NCBI RefSeq assembly: GCF_050033475.1
Contig: NZ_CP188324.1
Span: 1 to 64,000 of the forward strand
Origin: Cetobacterium sp050033475
Lineage (GTDB): Bacteria; Fusobacteriota; Fusobacteriia; Fusobacteriales; Fusobacteriaceae
Direction: 5' to 3'
Length of the DNA: 64,000 nucleotides
In this document: positions 1 to 9,213 of the stretch, piece by piece
Layout of the letters: each line of letters begins with the position of its first letter
How positions within the stretch are numbered: position 1 is the stretch's first letter
Made by a program: the position numbers and the translations under genes
Notes under the pieces: model-generated
Told to the model about the DNA's origin: nothing
What the model saw: only the letters and a program-made list of their open reading frames with translations
Database searches by the model: none

Positions 1-801
1 ATTTCTCTTTCCATTATTCCATAGGATTTTTTTATTTTTAATATTCCCTAATTCTTTTTCATAATTAGCTGAAAAATTTAAATTTAAATTTTTATCATTT
101 ATCTTAAATGAGTGAATATTATTTAATCCAACAGTAGGTCTTAAAGAATCATAATATTCTGTATTTTTTTTTGTATCTGCAGTGCCGTTTTTATAAGTTC
201 CTTGAAAAATTTTTGACCAATCAATTCCTCCATTTAAATAAAGATTCCCAAAGGTATTTGTTAAAAGATAATTTAAGTGGCTTCCTATACTTAAGGACAT
301 TGCTGGAGAAGTTGACGAATTGTTATTAATTTTAGTTGAATCATGAGAATAGTCATAGGATAATATAGAAATAATATTTAAATTTTTAGAAAAATTATGT
401 GAATAATATCCTCCTACAAAAAGAGATTGTCTTTTAATTTTAATTGGATTATTAAAATTAATTTTATGTTCTCCTCCTCCAATAACTAATCCAATATTAT
501 CATTTTCATTTATTTTATGACCAAAAGTTGCTAGATAAAGATTATTTTTTCCCTTTCCATTTAAATGTCCTTCATATTTATCATGATAATGAATATAATC
601 TAATTTATTATAAATAGATTTTTCTTGAGAAACATTTTCTGTTTGTAAGGAATTACGAATATGTTTTCTAATAGTGTAGTTTTCCTCTAGGTTTATGTCT
701 GTCAAATATCCTAAAGAATTATTTAAATTTTCTGTAGCAAATAAAGAGTTAGATATTAATAAAGATGCAAAAATAGTTTTTAATAGAATGTTTTTTTTCA
801 T
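1..801 (-). CDS. Outer-membrane beta-barrel protein, partial (C-terminus beyond window)
   Basis: Open reading frame on the minus strand starting at ATG 799-801 and running off the left edge, giving 267 codons. A Sec signal peptide (about residues 1-22, charged start, hydrophobic core, ending SLFA) is followed by alternating hydrophobic/polar stretches rich in Gly, Asn, Tyr and aromatic residues, such as GGGEHKINF and GGYYSHNF, as in autotransporter-type or porin beta-barrels. AAGGGAAAGGGAG precedes the ATG. The barrel pattern begins straight after the signal peptide, so this looks like a barrel without a long passenger domain. Substrate or role cannot be told. The 3' end is missing only because of the window. 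Confidence 0.7.
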   Translation of the reverse strand, partial: MKKNILLKTIFASLLISNSLFATENLNNSLGYLTDINLEENYTIRKHIRNSLQTENVSQEKSIYNKLDYIHYHDKYEGHLNGKGKNNLYLATFGHKINENDNIGLVIGGGEHKINFNNPIKIKRQSLFVGGYYSHNFSKNLNIISILSYDYSHDSTKINNNSSTSPAMSLSIGSHLNYLLTNTFGNLYLNGGIDWSKIFQGTYKNGTADTKKNTEYYDSLRPTVGLNNIHSFKINDKNLNLNFSANYEKELGNIKNKKILWNNGKRN

Positions 802-989
802 GAGCACTCCCTTTCCCTTCTTAATTAATACTGATTCTACTTTATTTGCGAACTTAATGTAAATATTCAGTTTTTTATGTGCAAAATTCCACATGATAAA
901 ATTATATTATAGAAATATTTAAAATTCAATGAAATATCATAAAAATGCCATAAATATATGCATTCATATACAAAAATCTATGTAAATAA

Positions 990-1016
990 AAAAATCCTAG
1001 AAAAATTCTAGGATTA
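990..1016 (-). terminator. Rho-independent terminator of the permease gene
   Basis: A 10-bp inverted repeat (AATCCTAGAA / TTCTAGGATT, 993-1002 and 1006-1015) with a 3-nt loop is followed on the minus strand by a run of Ts. It lies just past the stop codon of the gene at 1026-2417. Confidence 0.8.
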
Positions 1017-1025
1017 AAATTTTTA

Positions 1026-2417
1026 TTATTTTGATTTTCCGCTGAAGAATTTAATTACAACACCAATTATTAGGAATAATAATAATCCTCCATAATATAG
1101 TTCGATTGTACCTCTTTGTTCAGCTACAGTTTTACTAATATCATATCCTGAGAACACTAAAGAAACTAGACATAATATTAAAAGAACACTTCCTATAAAC
1201 ATTCCAATTATTGGATTTTTAAAAGCTTGGAATGGAGAAAAATGTTTTTTCTTTTTAAAAATAATATATGATAAAGCTAAAAAGAAATAGGGAATAACAA
1301 AGGACATAGTAGACATATCATATATTTTAGAATATAAAGCTCCACCTTTATCTCCACCAAAAGTTGTTAGAAAAATAAATAATAAAGCTAATACTGTTTG
1401 GAAAATTAAACTATTTCTTAAAACACCATTTTCATCTTTTTTAGTTAGCCACTCTGGGAATGTTCCTTCAGGAACTTCACTAAATACAGATTTAGCAAGA
1501 GCAACAGACCAAAGAACTAATGCTACTGCAGTAATCAATGTATAAATAACAGCTACGAATCTAATGAACCAACTTCCTAATCCTAATTTAGCTGCCATAA
1601 ATTGGTATCCACTTATAACGGCATTTACTAGAGAAACTTTACTAAAATCATCTGCAGTTCCAAAGGTAGAAATTGCAAGAATACCTAATACATAAAAAAT
1701 TCCAATAGTTGCTGAAGCTATTAAAATAGCTTTAGGGAAATTTTTCTCAGGATTATCAAGCTTATCTACGTATACTCCACAAATTTCAGCACCACCAAAA
1801 GCAAAAATAATCCATGCAAAAGTACTAAGAATCATTGCTAAGCTTGGCTTGTCTTTAATATTAATTGCAAATGTTTCAGCAGTAATGGCTGTAGAGGAAT
1901 GACCAGTGAGGTACACATAGATACCAGCAACTAAAAATATTGCAGCTACAAATAAAGATAGATATCCAACTATAGTAGAAAACTTATTAAACTGTTTCTC
2001 AAATTTTAAACCAACAATTAAAGCAAGAAGTAAAGCGGCAATTCCTAATAATGCCGTTTGAAAGTTTGTAACTTCAGCATCTCCGAAGAAAACAAATGAT
2101 AAATATGTTGGGATTCTAGTAGCTAAAGTTGGTAAATAGAAAATATTAGCAACAAAGTATGACCAAATAGCAATATAGGCTATTTTTTTTCCCAAACCAA
2201 TTTCTATCCAAGAATATATACCAGCAGTTCTGTCTTTAGCATAGGCTCCGAATTCTGCCATAACAAGACATAAGGGTAAGAAAAAGATAAGAGCTCCAAT
2301 CATTAACATTAATGAAGCAGACGTTCCTACGGCTTTGAAATTGTTAGCAATGTTAGGAAATCCAAAGACTCCGATGAAAATAACCATTGCTAACGAAGTA
2401 ACACTCAATTTTTTCAC
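1026..2417 (-). CDS. yjeM: YjeM-like amino acid permease (APC superfamily, glutamate/GABA type)
   Basis: 463-residue polytopic inner-membrane protein of usual family length with about 12 hydrophobic segments. Landmarks of the YjeM/GadC-type APC transporters can be read: VFGFPNIANNF in helix 1, MAEFGA and GGIYSW-like AGIYSW, FAFGGAEICGVYVDKLDNPE around helix 6, and a late TFGGDKGGALYSK motif. The start is GTG at 2415-2417, with AGGAGGT 7 bases upstream. It likely exchanges or imports an amino acid such as glutamate or GABA; the substrate is inferred from family only. It stands alone, with its own consensus promoter at 2505-2533 and a terminator at 990-1016. Confidence 0.82.
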   Translation of the reverse strand: MKKLSVTSLAMVIFIGVFGFPNIANNFKAVGTSASLMLMIGALIFFLPLCLVMAEFGAYAKDRTAGIYSWIEIGLGKKIAYIAIWSYFVANIFYLPTLATRIPTYLSFVFFGDAEVTNFQTALLGIAALLLALIVGLKFEKQFNKFSTIVGYLSLFVAAIFLVAGIYVYLTGHSSTAITAETFAINIKDKPSLAMILSTFAWIIFAFGGAEICGVYVDKLDNPEKNFPKAILIASATIGIFYVLGILAISTFGTADDFSKVSLVNAVISGYQFMAAKLGLGSWFIRFVAVIYTLITAVALVLWSVALAKSVFSEVPEGTFPEWLTKKDENGVLRNSLIFQTVLALLFIFLTTFGGDKGGALYSKIYDMSTMSFVIPYFFLALSYIIFKKKKHFSPFQAFKNPIIGMFIGSVLLILCLVSLVFSGYDISKTVAEQRGTIELYYGGLLLFLIIGVVIKFFSGKSK

Positions 2418-2504
2418 AATATAACCTCCTTTTGTTGTTTAAGATTTTTACCAGGAAAGTGAAAAATTTCCTTATTTATTTTTAAAAATTTTTAACTATT
2501 TTTT

Positions 2505-2533
2505 ATTATAAAGTAGTATACTAGAATTGTCAA
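2505..2533 (-). promoter_or_regulatory. Consensus sigma-70 promoter for the YjeM-like permease
   Basis: On the minus strand TTGACA (2528-2533) and TATAAT (2505-2510) are separated by exactly 17 bases, a perfect housekeeping promoter. It gives a leader of about 80 nt before the GTG at 2417. Confidence 0.85.
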
Positions 2534-2562
2534 AAGAAAAAGAAGTAGTTTGGGAGGTTAAA

Positions 2563-3234
2563 ATGATTTTATTTGCTCATAGAGGCGCATCAGGATATGA
2601 AGTAGAAAATACACTAAGTAGTATAAAAAGGGCAATTAATATGGGAGCAAAGGCTTTTGAAATTGATGTTCAATTAACTCTAGATGAAAAAGTTGTAGTA
2701 TATCATGATTATTCTTTAGGAAGAATTTTTCCAGGAAAAGAAAAAATTATGGATTTAAACTATAGTGACTTGTATAAAATTTCTGAGGGAGAAATACCAA
2801 CTTTAGAAGAAGTAATGTCTTTAATTCCAGCTGGAAGTTTATTAAATATAGAAATAAAAGCAGATATAAGTGAAAAAAGAGAAATAGAAGATTATGTTTT
2901 TAAAATTATGAATAAGTTTCCAGAAATAAATATTTTAATATCATCCTTTGAGCATGATATGCTTAAAAGAGTGTTTATGAAAAATAAAGATGTAAAAATA
3001 GGAGTTTTATTTGATGATTTTCCTATAGATTTGAAGGAATATATTAAAAAATTAAATATCGAAATTTATAGTATAAATCCAGGAATAAGAAAAATTAATT
3101 TAGAAAATGGAAAAGAAATAAAAAAATTAGGTTATAAAATGTATATTTATACTGTAAACACATCAGAAGATTATGAAAGAGCTTTAAAATTAGGTGCAGA
3201 TGGAATTTTTACAGATTATATTGATAAGTTTTAA
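2563..3234 (+). CDS. Glycerophosphodiester phosphodiesterase (GDPD family)
   Basis: 223 residues, cytoplasmic with no signal peptide. The GDPD TIM-barrel signatures are in place: AHRGASG at residues 5-11, ENT, EIDVQ with Glu33 and Asp35, YHD with His48, and NIEIK later. The enzyme hydrolyses glycerophosphodiesters to glycerol-3-phosphate and an alcohol. A longer frame opens with TTG at 2527, but that codon overlaps the divergent promoter. The ATG at 2563 has GGGAGG five bases ahead of it and is preferred. It is followed by a terminator and appears to be a single-gene unit. Confidence 0.88.
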   Translation: MILFAHRGASGYEVENTLSSIKRAINMGAKAFEIDVQLTLDEKVVVYHDYSLGRIFPGKEKIMDLNYSDLYKISEGEIPTLEEVMSLIPAGSLLNIEIKADISEKREIEDYVFKIMNKFPEINILISSFEHDMLKRVFMKNKDVKIGVLFDDFPIDLKEYIKKLNIEIYSINPGIRKINLENGKEIKKLGYKMYIYTVNTSEDYERALKLGADGIFTDYIDKF

Positions 3235-3244
3235 ATAGTAGGAG

Positions 3245-3283
3245 AATCCAAAGATTATATGAAAAAATCTTTGGATTTTTTTA
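3245..3283 (+). terminator. Rho-independent terminator after the GDPD gene
   Basis: Inverted repeat AATCCAAAGAT / ATCTTTGGATT (3245-3255 and 3267-3277) followed by a T-rich tract. Confidence 0.82.
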
Positions 3284-3466
3284 TTTAATACCTAAAAAAA
3301 AGAAAACAATACTAATAAAATAATACTATACTAAAAAATTAGCCTTTTTGTAAATAATTATGTACTAAATATATTTAGATATAAAGAAAATATATTTTTA
3401 AAATATTAAATTTTAGCATATAGTATTCAACAATAAAGAAATATATGTATAAAAAGGAGGTAATAT

Positions 3467-4645
3467 ATGCAAAAATTATTGGTATCTTTTATTATGTTTA
3501 TTTTAACAATTATATCTTTTGGAAATGATAACTATCATATTGGAGTTGTAACAGGTACTGTATCACAATCTGAAGATGGTTTAAGGGGTGCTGAAGAAGC
3601 TATAAAAATTTATGGTGGAGCAGAAAAAGGTGGAGAGATTGTTCATATTACTTATCCAGATAATTTCATGCAAGAAATGGAGACAACAATTTCACAAATA
3701 GTTAGTTTAGCAGATGATCCAAAAATGAAAGTTATTATTATAGGAGAAGCTATTCCAGGATCAGTGGAGGCTTTTAGAAAAATAAGAGAAAAAAGACCGG
3801 ATATATTATTAGTTGCAAATTCTCCCCACGAAGATCCAGAAATGATAACAGAGGTTGCAGACTTAGTAACTAATCCAGATAGTATAGCTAGAGGATATTT
3901 AATTGTAGATGCAGCTAAAAAAATGGGAGCTAAGAAATTTATGCATATTTCATTTCCTAGACATATGAGTTATGAGCTACTTTCTAAAAGAAGAAATGTA
4001 ATGAAGGAAGCTTGTAAAGATTTAGGACTGCAATTCATTGAAATGGTTGCACCGGATCCAGTTAGTGATGTTGGTGTTGCAGGTGCTCAGCAATATATAT
4101 TAGAGCAAATGCCTACTTGGTTAAAAAAATATGGGAAAGAGACAGCATTTTTTGCAACTAATGATGCCCATACAGAACCACTATTAAAAATGGTTGCAGA
4201 AAAGGGAGGATATTTTGTTGAAGCAGATTTACCATCACCAACAATGGGATATCCAGGTGCTTTAGGAATAAATTTCGATGATTCAGAAAAAGGGAATTGG
4301 CCTAAAATATTAAATAAAGTTGAAAAAACTGTAAAGGATAAAAAGGCAGATGGAAGAATGGGAACATGGGCATACTCATATAATTTTAGTACTATAGTTG
4401 CCCTTGTAGATCATAGTAAAAAAGCTTTAGATGAAAAGGTAGAAATCACAGATTTTGATAGTTTAAAAGAATCTTTAGCTAAGTATACACCAGGTGCAAA
4501 ATGGAATGGAAGTAATTATACAGATGTTAAAGGAATTGAAAAAGATAATTTTTATTTATTATATCAAGATACATATGTTTTAGGAAAAGGCTATTTAGGA
4601 ATGACTGATGTGGAAGTTCCAGAAAAATATTTTTCCGTAAAATAA
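3467..4645 (+). CDS. DUF3798-type periplasmic solute-binding protein of an ABC importer
   Basis: 392 residues with a Sec signal peptide (about 1-19, ending SFG). The rest has the alternating fold of periplasmic binding protein type I: HIGVVTGTVSQ near the N-terminus, KVIIIGEAIPG, LLVANSPHEDPE and AFFATNDAHTEP in the second lobe. The sequence resembles the DUF3798 family of fusobacteria and clostridia, which travels with sugar-type ABC transporter genes, as here. The ligand is unknown; no metal or sugar motif decides it. AAGGAGG precedes the ATG. It is the first gene of a five-gene unit and is separated from the ATPase gene by an attenuator-like hairpin, a common way to make more binding protein than transporter. 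Confidence 0.8.
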   Translation: MQKLLVSFIMFILTIISFGNDNYHIGVVTGTVSQSEDGLRGAEEAIKIYGGAEKGGEIVHITYPDNFMQEMETTISQIVSLADDPKMKVIIIGEAIPGSVEAFRKIREKRPDILLVANSPHEDPEMITEVADLVTNPDSIARGYLIVDAAKKMGAKKFMHISFPRHMSYELLSKRRNVMKEACKDLGLQFIEMVAPDPVSDVGVAGAQQYILEQMPTWLKKYGKETAFFATNDAHTEPLLKMVAEKGGYFVEADLPSPTMGYPGALGINFDDSEKGNWPKILNKVEKTVKDKKADGRMGTWAYSYNFSTIVALVDHSKKALDEKVEITDFDSLKESLAKYTPGAKWNGSNYTDVKGIEKDNFYLLYQDTYVLGKGYLGMTDVEVPEKYFSVK

Positions 4646-4655
4646 TTATTATAAT

Positions 4656-4692
4656 TTGGCCACTGGTCATAGGACTGGTGGTCAAATTTTTT
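4656..4692 (+). terminator. Attenuator-like hairpin between binding protein and ATPase genes
   Basis: A 13-bp stem with three G-U pairs (4656-4668 with 4673-4685), a 4-nt loop and a following T6 run, ending just before the AGGAGG of the next gene. It is probably a partial terminator that sets the ratio of binding protein to transporter. Confidence 0.6.
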
Positions 4693-4702
4693 AGGAGGTA
4701 TC

Positions 4703-6298
4703 ATGGAAGAATACATTTTAAAAATAGAAAATTTATCAAAATCTTTCGGAGAGAATTTGGTATTAAAGGATATTAATTTTGATATAAAAAAGGGCGAAAT
4801 AATTGGATTAGTTGGTGAAAATGGTGCTGGAAAATCGACATTAATGAAAATTATTTTTGGAATGGCAGTTATAGAAGAAACAGGAGGATATAAAGGAGAA
4901 ATAATTTTAAATGGAAAAAAAGTAAAATTTAAAAATTCCATGGAAGCTTTAGATGCAGGAATTGGAATGGTACACCAAGAGTTTTCTTTAATACCTGGAT
5001 TTAAAATATATGAAAATATTATTTTAAATAGAGAAACATTAAAATCAGGTTTTTTAAAAGATTTCTTTGGAGAAAGAGTTGAATTATTAAATATAGAAGA
5101 TAATAAAAATAGAGCTAAGGGAGCTTTAAAACATTTAGAATTGAATGTTGATGTGGAAACTATTGTTGATGAATTGCCAGTTGGACATATGCAATTTATA
5201 GAAATAGCTAGAGAAATTGAAAGAGAAAATACAAAACTTTTGGTTTTAGATGAGCCTACAGCAGTTTTAACAGAAAATGAAGCTGAAATATTATTAAAAA
5301 CCATGAAAAAACTTTCAAATGAAGGAATTTCAATTATTTTTATAACTCATCGTTTGGAAGAAATAATGAAAGTTTCTGATAGAGTGGTTGTTTTAAGAGA
5401 TGGAATTATGATGAAACAATTAATTACAAAGGAAACAAATGTAGATGAGATAACAGAATTGATGATTGGAAGAAAAATAGAAAATAGAAGTAAAGAGAGA
5501 ATTTTAAAAAAGTTTTCTGAAAATATTATGGAGTTAAAAAATCTTAGTGTAAATATGACTGGAGAAAAAATTAAAAATTTAAATTTGAAAATAAAAAAGG
5601 GCGAAATTTTAGGAATTGGAGGAATGGCGGGACAAGGAAAAATAGCTATAGCAAATGGAGTTATGGGTTTAAAAGAAACAAAGGGTGAAATTTATTATAA
5701 GGGAGAAAAACTTCAATTAAATACTCCGAGATTACCTTTAATAAATGGAATATTTTTTGTTTCTGAAGATAGAAAAGAAACAGGATTAATATTAAATGAA
5801 CCTATAGATTATAATATTTCTTATCCTGCAATATATTTAAAAAATAAATTTTTAAAGAAAAATTTAGGGGGATTATATAAAAGTATAGATATAAAAAAAA
5901 TAAAATCAAATACAGATAAATATATAGAAAATTTAGAGATAAAATGTATGAATGGTTATCAAAAAGTTGGAGAATTAAGTGGGGGAAACCAGCAAAAAGT
6001 TTGTTTAGCCAAAGCATTTACAATGGAACCGGAATTATTATTTGTTTCTGAACCAACAAGAGGAATTGATGTTGGAGCAAAAAAAATAGTTTTAGATACT
6101 CTGAAAAATTATAATGAAAAAGAAAATATGACAATAGTAATAACTTCATCAGAACTAGAAGAACTAAGACAAATTTGTCACAGAATAGTTATTGTTAATG
6201 AAGGTAAAGTTGCTGGAATACTTTCTCCTGAGGATGATTTATTAGAATATGGGAAATTAATGGTAGGAATAAAGGAGGGAGCAGATGGAGAAAATTAA
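4703..6298 (+). CDS. ABC importer ATPase with two nucleotide-binding domains
   Basis: 531 residues with the tandem ABC cassettes of sugar/nucleoside (RbsA/YufO-like) importers. The first domain has Walker A GENGAGKST (38-46), signature-region LPVGHMQFIEIARE, Walker B LLVLDEPT and switch His in FITHRLEE. The second has a degenerate P-loop GMAGQGKIA, normal for this subfamily, and LSGGNQQKV, with FVSEPTRG as Walker B. It energises uptake of the unknown ligand bound by the upstream protein. ATG follows TAGGAGG. The last 14 bases overlap the first permease gene, so translation is probably coupled. Confidence 0.88.
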   Translation: MEEYILKIENLSKSFGENLVLKDINFDIKKGEIIGLVGENGAGKSTLMKIIFGMAVIEETGGYKGEIILNGKKVKFKNSMEALDAGIGMVHQEFSLIPGFKIYENIILNRETLKSGFLKDFFGERVELLNIEDNKNRAKGALKHLELNVDVETIVDELPVGHMQFIEIAREIERENTKLLVLDEPTAVLTENEAEILLKTMKKLSNEGISIIFITHRLEEIMKVSDRVVVLRDGIMMKQLITKETNVDEITELMIGRKIENRSKERILKKFSENIMELKNLSVNMTGEKIKNLNLKIKKGEILGIGGMAGQGKIAIANGVMGLKETKGEIYYKGEKLQLNTPRLPLINGIFFVSEDRKETGLILNEPIDYNISYPAIYLKNKFLKKNLGGLYKSIDIKKIKSNTDKYIENLEIKCMNGYQKVGELSGGNQQKVCLAKAFTMEPELLFVSEPTRGIDVGAKKIVLDTLKNYNEKENMTIVITSSELEELRQICHRIVIVNEGKVAGILSPEDDLLEYGKLMVGIKEGADGEN

Positions 6299-7313
6299 AA
6301 ATTTAGGGAAAAAAATAGGAATACCAAGGTTGATAATTGGATTATTTTTATTAGTATTATATATTGTTGCTCCCTTTGCTCAAGTTGATATTATAACATC
6401 TTTAAATGATACTTTTGTAAGAGTGGGGATGAATATTATTTTAGTTTTATCCTTATTACCTATGGTTGAAAGTGGAACTGGATTGAATTTTGGTATGCCT
6501 TTAGGTATAGAAGCTGGATTATTGGGAGCTTTAATAAGTTTAGAACTGGGATTAAAAGGAAATTATGGTTTTTTTGGAGCAATTATAATATCACTTCCTA
6601 TAAGCATTTTATTTGGATATTTATATGGAAAACTTTTAAATAGAGTTAAAGGTGGGGAAATGATGATAGCCACCTATGTGGGATTTTCTTCTGTGGCGAT
6701 TATGTGTATAATGTGGCTTCTTTTACCTTTTAAAAAATCAGATATGATATGGGCATATGGAGGGGAAGGACTAAGAACTACAATAAGTATTGATAAATAT
6801 TGGGGGAAAATATTATCAGATTTATTTTTATTGCCTAAAAATTTAAATTTTATAGGAGAAATATTATTTTTTTGTATTTTAGCTTGGCTATTAAAAGAAT
6901 TTTTTAGAACTAGAAATGGAATAGCAATGAAAATGACAGGAAGTAATGAAAAATTTGCAATTTCAACTGGAGTGGATATAAACAAATCTAGAATAAATTC
7001 TGTAATTTTATCTACAGTACTTTCATCTATAGGAATTATAGTATATCAGCAAAGTTTTGGATTTATTCAATTATATTTAGCACCATTTTATATGGCTTTT
7101 CCTGCAATTGCAGCTTTGCTAATTGGAGGAGGATCTTTAAAAAAAGCTACAATATTTAATGTTATATTGGGAACATTTTTATTTCAAGGAATAATAACTA
7201 TGACACCTGTGGTTATAAGTGGACTTATAGAAACAGACATGTCTGAAACTTTAAGAGTAATAATATCTAATGGAATGATTCTTTATGCATTGACAAGAAG
7301 GGAGGTTAAATAA
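6285..7313 (+). CDS. ABC importer permease subunit 1
   Basis: 342-residue integral membrane protein with about eight or nine hydrophobic helices, of the BPD_transp_2 (sugar/nucleoside importer) type. Recognisable parts are ESGTGLNFGMPLGIEAG near the second helix and the cytoplasmic coupling region TGSNEKFAISTGVDINKSR, followed by AIAALLIGGGSLKKAT. It overlaps the ATPase gene by 14 bases, with the start at ATG 6285 after AAGGAGGG. It pairs with the second permease encoded immediately downstream to form the channel. Specificity is unknown. Confidence 0.85.
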   Translation: MEKIKNLGKKIGIPRLIIGLFLLVLYIVAPFAQVDIITSLNDTFVRVGMNIILVLSLLPMVESGTGLNFGMPLGIEAGLLGALISLELGLKGNYGFFGAIIISLPISILFGYLYGKLLNRVKGGEMMIATYVGFSSVAIMCIMWLLLPFKKSDMIWAYGGEGLRTTISIDKYWGKILSDLFLLPKNLNFIGEILFFCILAWLLKEFFRTRNGIAMKMTGSNEKFAISTGVDINKSRINSVILSTVLSSIGIIVYQQSFGFIQLYLAPFYMAFPAIAALLIGGGSLKKATIFNVILGTFLFQGIITMTPVVISGLIETDMSETLRVIISNGMILYALTRREVK

Positions 7314-7314
7314 A

Positions 7315-8385
7315 ATGAAAAAAATTAATAATATTTTAATTGATAACATAGTACCATTTTTAATTTTAATTTTTTTAATGTTAACTATCCCTTTATCTAA
7401 ATTAACACCTAGCTATTTAATTCAAGAAATAATTCTAAGATTAGATAGAAATTTATTTTTAGTTTTATCTTTATTAATTCCAATAGTTGCAGGAATGGGA
7501 TTAAATTTTGGAATTGTATTAGGTGCTATGGGGGGACAAATAGCCTTAATATTAATAACAGAATGGAAAATAATAGGGATTCAAGGAATCCTATTGGCTA
7601 TAATTTTATCCACACCAATAAGTATTATTTTAGGATGGTTAAGCGGGGAAATTTTAAATAGAGCAAGAGGAAGAGAAATGATAACTTCTATGATTTTAGG
7701 TTTATTTATGAATGGAGTTTATCAATTGATTGTGCTTTATGGAATGGGAACTTTTATAACAATTGAAAATCTTAAATTGATTTTATCTAGAGGAAGTGGA
7801 ATAAGAAATGCCATAGATTTAAATGGAATTCGTCAAGGATTGGATAAAATTTTAGAGTTAAAAGTAATGGGAATATTATTTCCAATAGGAACATTTTTAT
7901 TAGTATTAATATTATGTACTTTTATTATATGGTTTAAAAAAACTAAATTAGGGCATGATATGAAAGCTATTGGAGAAGATATAAATGTTTCTCAAAGTTC
8001 GGGAATAAATGTTCAAAAAACAAGAATTATTGCAATAATTATATCGACTGTTTTAGCGGGATACGGTCAGATAATATATTTACAAAATATAGGAACTATG
8101 AATACTTATAATAGTCATGAGCAGATAGGGATGTTTTCCATTGCGGCTTTATTAATTGGAGGGGCATCTGCAGATAAGGCAACTATAAGAAATGCTATTG
8201 TGGGTGTTATTTTATTTCATTTAATGTTTATAGTATCTCCAAGTGCAGGAAAAGAATTAATAGGTTCTGCTCAAATTGGAGAATACTTTAGAGTTTTTGT
8301 ATCCTATGGAATAATTGCTTTAGTTTTAGTATTGCATCAACTGAAAAGAGACAGAATAAAAAAAATAAATAGAGGTGAAATATAA
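7315..8385 (+). CDS. ABC importer permease subunit 2
   Basis: 356 residues, hydrophobic, clearly paralogous to the preceding permease: AGMGLNFGIVLGAMGG matches its ESGTGLNFGMPLG segment, and AIGEDINVSQSSGINVQKTR matches its coupling loop, followed by AALLIGGASADKAT. The gene begins one base after the previous stop codon with GGGAGG upstream, and its last base is shared with the next ATG. The two permeases form a heterodimer with the double ATPase. Confidence 0.85.
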   Translation: MKKINNILIDNIVPFLILIFLMLTIPLSKLTPSYLIQEIILRLDRNLFLVLSLLIPIVAGMGLNFGIVLGAMGGQIALILITEWKIIGIQGILLAIILSTPISIILGWLSGEILNRARGREMITSMILGLFMNGVYQLIVLYGMGTFITIENLKLILSRGSGIRNAIDLNGIRQGLDKILELKVMGILFPIGTFLLVLILCTFIIWFKKTKLGHDMKAIGEDINVSQSSGINVQKTRIIAIIISTVLAGYGQIIYLQNIGTMNTYNSHEQIGMFSIAALLIGGASADKATIRNAIVGVILFHLMFIVSPSAGKELIGSAQIGEYFRVFVSYGIIALVLVLHQLKRDRIKKINRGEI

Positions 8386-8735
8386 TGAAAAAAAAATTAA
8401 AAATTATATTTTCTCTAATAATTTTGGTAAGTATTATTGGAATACTTTATATTACAGGACAGGAACATACAGTGATCATAGATAATAAATATGAAAATAA
8501 AAAATTGTCACAAAAAATTGAAGTTATTTTTGAGGGAGAAAAATTAAAAAAAGTTGGACCAAATAAAAAAGTTTTAATGGAAGTAAAGGGATATAAAAGA
8601 AAATTTATAGTTAAAGGAGAAAATTTTCAAAAAGAATTTGTTTTAGATTTACCTTTAAATAAAGGAATTGAAATAAATATAGAAAATTTATTAAATGATA
8701 AAAAGGATTGGGCAAAAAAAATACTATTATATTAA
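8385..8735 (+). CDS. Small membrane-anchored protein of the ABC importer operon
   Basis: 116 residues: one N-terminal membrane segment or uncleaved signal (about 7-24), then a Lys-rich beta-strand-like domain of about 90 residues outside the membrane. It overlaps the second permease by one base (TAATG), so it belongs to the operon. I recall a small uncharacterised protein (DUF6672-like) beside DUF3798 transporters, but the assignment is from context only. It could be an accessory that tethers the binding protein or stabilises the permeases. No catalytic motif is visible. Confidence 0.6.
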   Translation: MKKKLKIIFSLIILVSIIGILYITGQEHTVIIDNKYENKKLSQKIEVIFEGEKLKKVGPNKKVLMEVKGYKRKFIVKGENFQKEFVLDLPLNKGIEINIENLLNDKKDWAKKILLY

Positions 8736-8755
8736 TAAGGTGGGGTTATTAATAT

Positions 8756-8796
8756 AAAAATCCTGTAGAATAAATTTTATTCTACAGGATTTTTTA
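8756..8796. terminator. Bidirectional terminator between convergent operons
   Basis: A 13-bp perfect stem (8760-8772 with 8778-8790) around AATTT, flanked by A5 on the left and T6 on the right, so it works from both sides. It separates the ABC importer operon from the minus-strand gene ending at 8799. Confidence 0.85.
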
Positions 8797-8798
8797 AT

Positions 8799-9197
8799 TT
8801 ATAAAGCTAGATGAAGAAGAACTAAAATAAAAACAGTAATTCCTAAAAACATATGAGTTTTAAATCCTTGTTTTTTATATTGAATAGGTAATTTTTTAAG
8901 AAACATACCTGCAATTGCTACTATTAATAATATTATAAAAGCAGCTAATCCAATTTTTGTAAAAATTTCACCATCATAAAGATATGAGAATAAACCTACA
9001 ACATGGAATATTGCAAAAATAACTGCTAAAATTCCTGCATATTTATGATATTTAAGAATATAGGGCATAATAATTTTAGTAATACCCCATCGGTCATATT
9101 TTTTTACAATATTCAAAGGAAGAATATACCTAGAAATTGCAAAAATAATACATATAAATGCTAAAACACCAAAAAATTTTGAAATATCATAAATCAT
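8799..9197 (-). CDS. Small four-helix membrane protein with paired histidines (ferric reductase/b-type haem-like)
   Basis: 132 residues forming four predicted membrane helices. Two helices each carry two histidines about 14 residues apart (KYHKYAG ... AIFHVVG, and KTHMFLG ... LLHLAL), the spacing that ligates two stacked b-haems in ferric reductase/NOX-type membrane domains. No FAD/NAD domain is attached, so it would be only the membrane part. It is the last gene of a unit with the M42 peptidase and peptide-binding lipoprotein (16-base gap) and has AGGAGG before its ATG. The haem role is inferred from the histidine pattern. Confidence 0.55.
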   Translation of the reverse strand: MIYDISKFFGVLAFICIIFAISRYILPLNIVKKYDRWGITKIIMPYILKYHKYAGILAVIFAIFHVVGLFSYLYDGEIFTKIGLAAFIILLIVAIAGMFLKKLPIQYKKQGFKTHMFLGITVFILVLLHLAL

Positions 9198-9213
9198 AAA
9201 TCCTCCTAAAGTC

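Noticed and set aside
2527..2562. N-terminal extension of the glycerophosphodiesterase from TTG 2527
   Set aside because: It overlaps the divergent consensus promoter and lacks a ribosome binding site; the HRGASG strand is intact from ATG 2563.
4591..5304. 237-codon open frame on the minus strand opposite the ABC ATPase gene
   Set aside because: It runs antisense to a well-supported gene; its Ser/Phe/Ile-rich, low-complexity translation is typical of a shadow frame.
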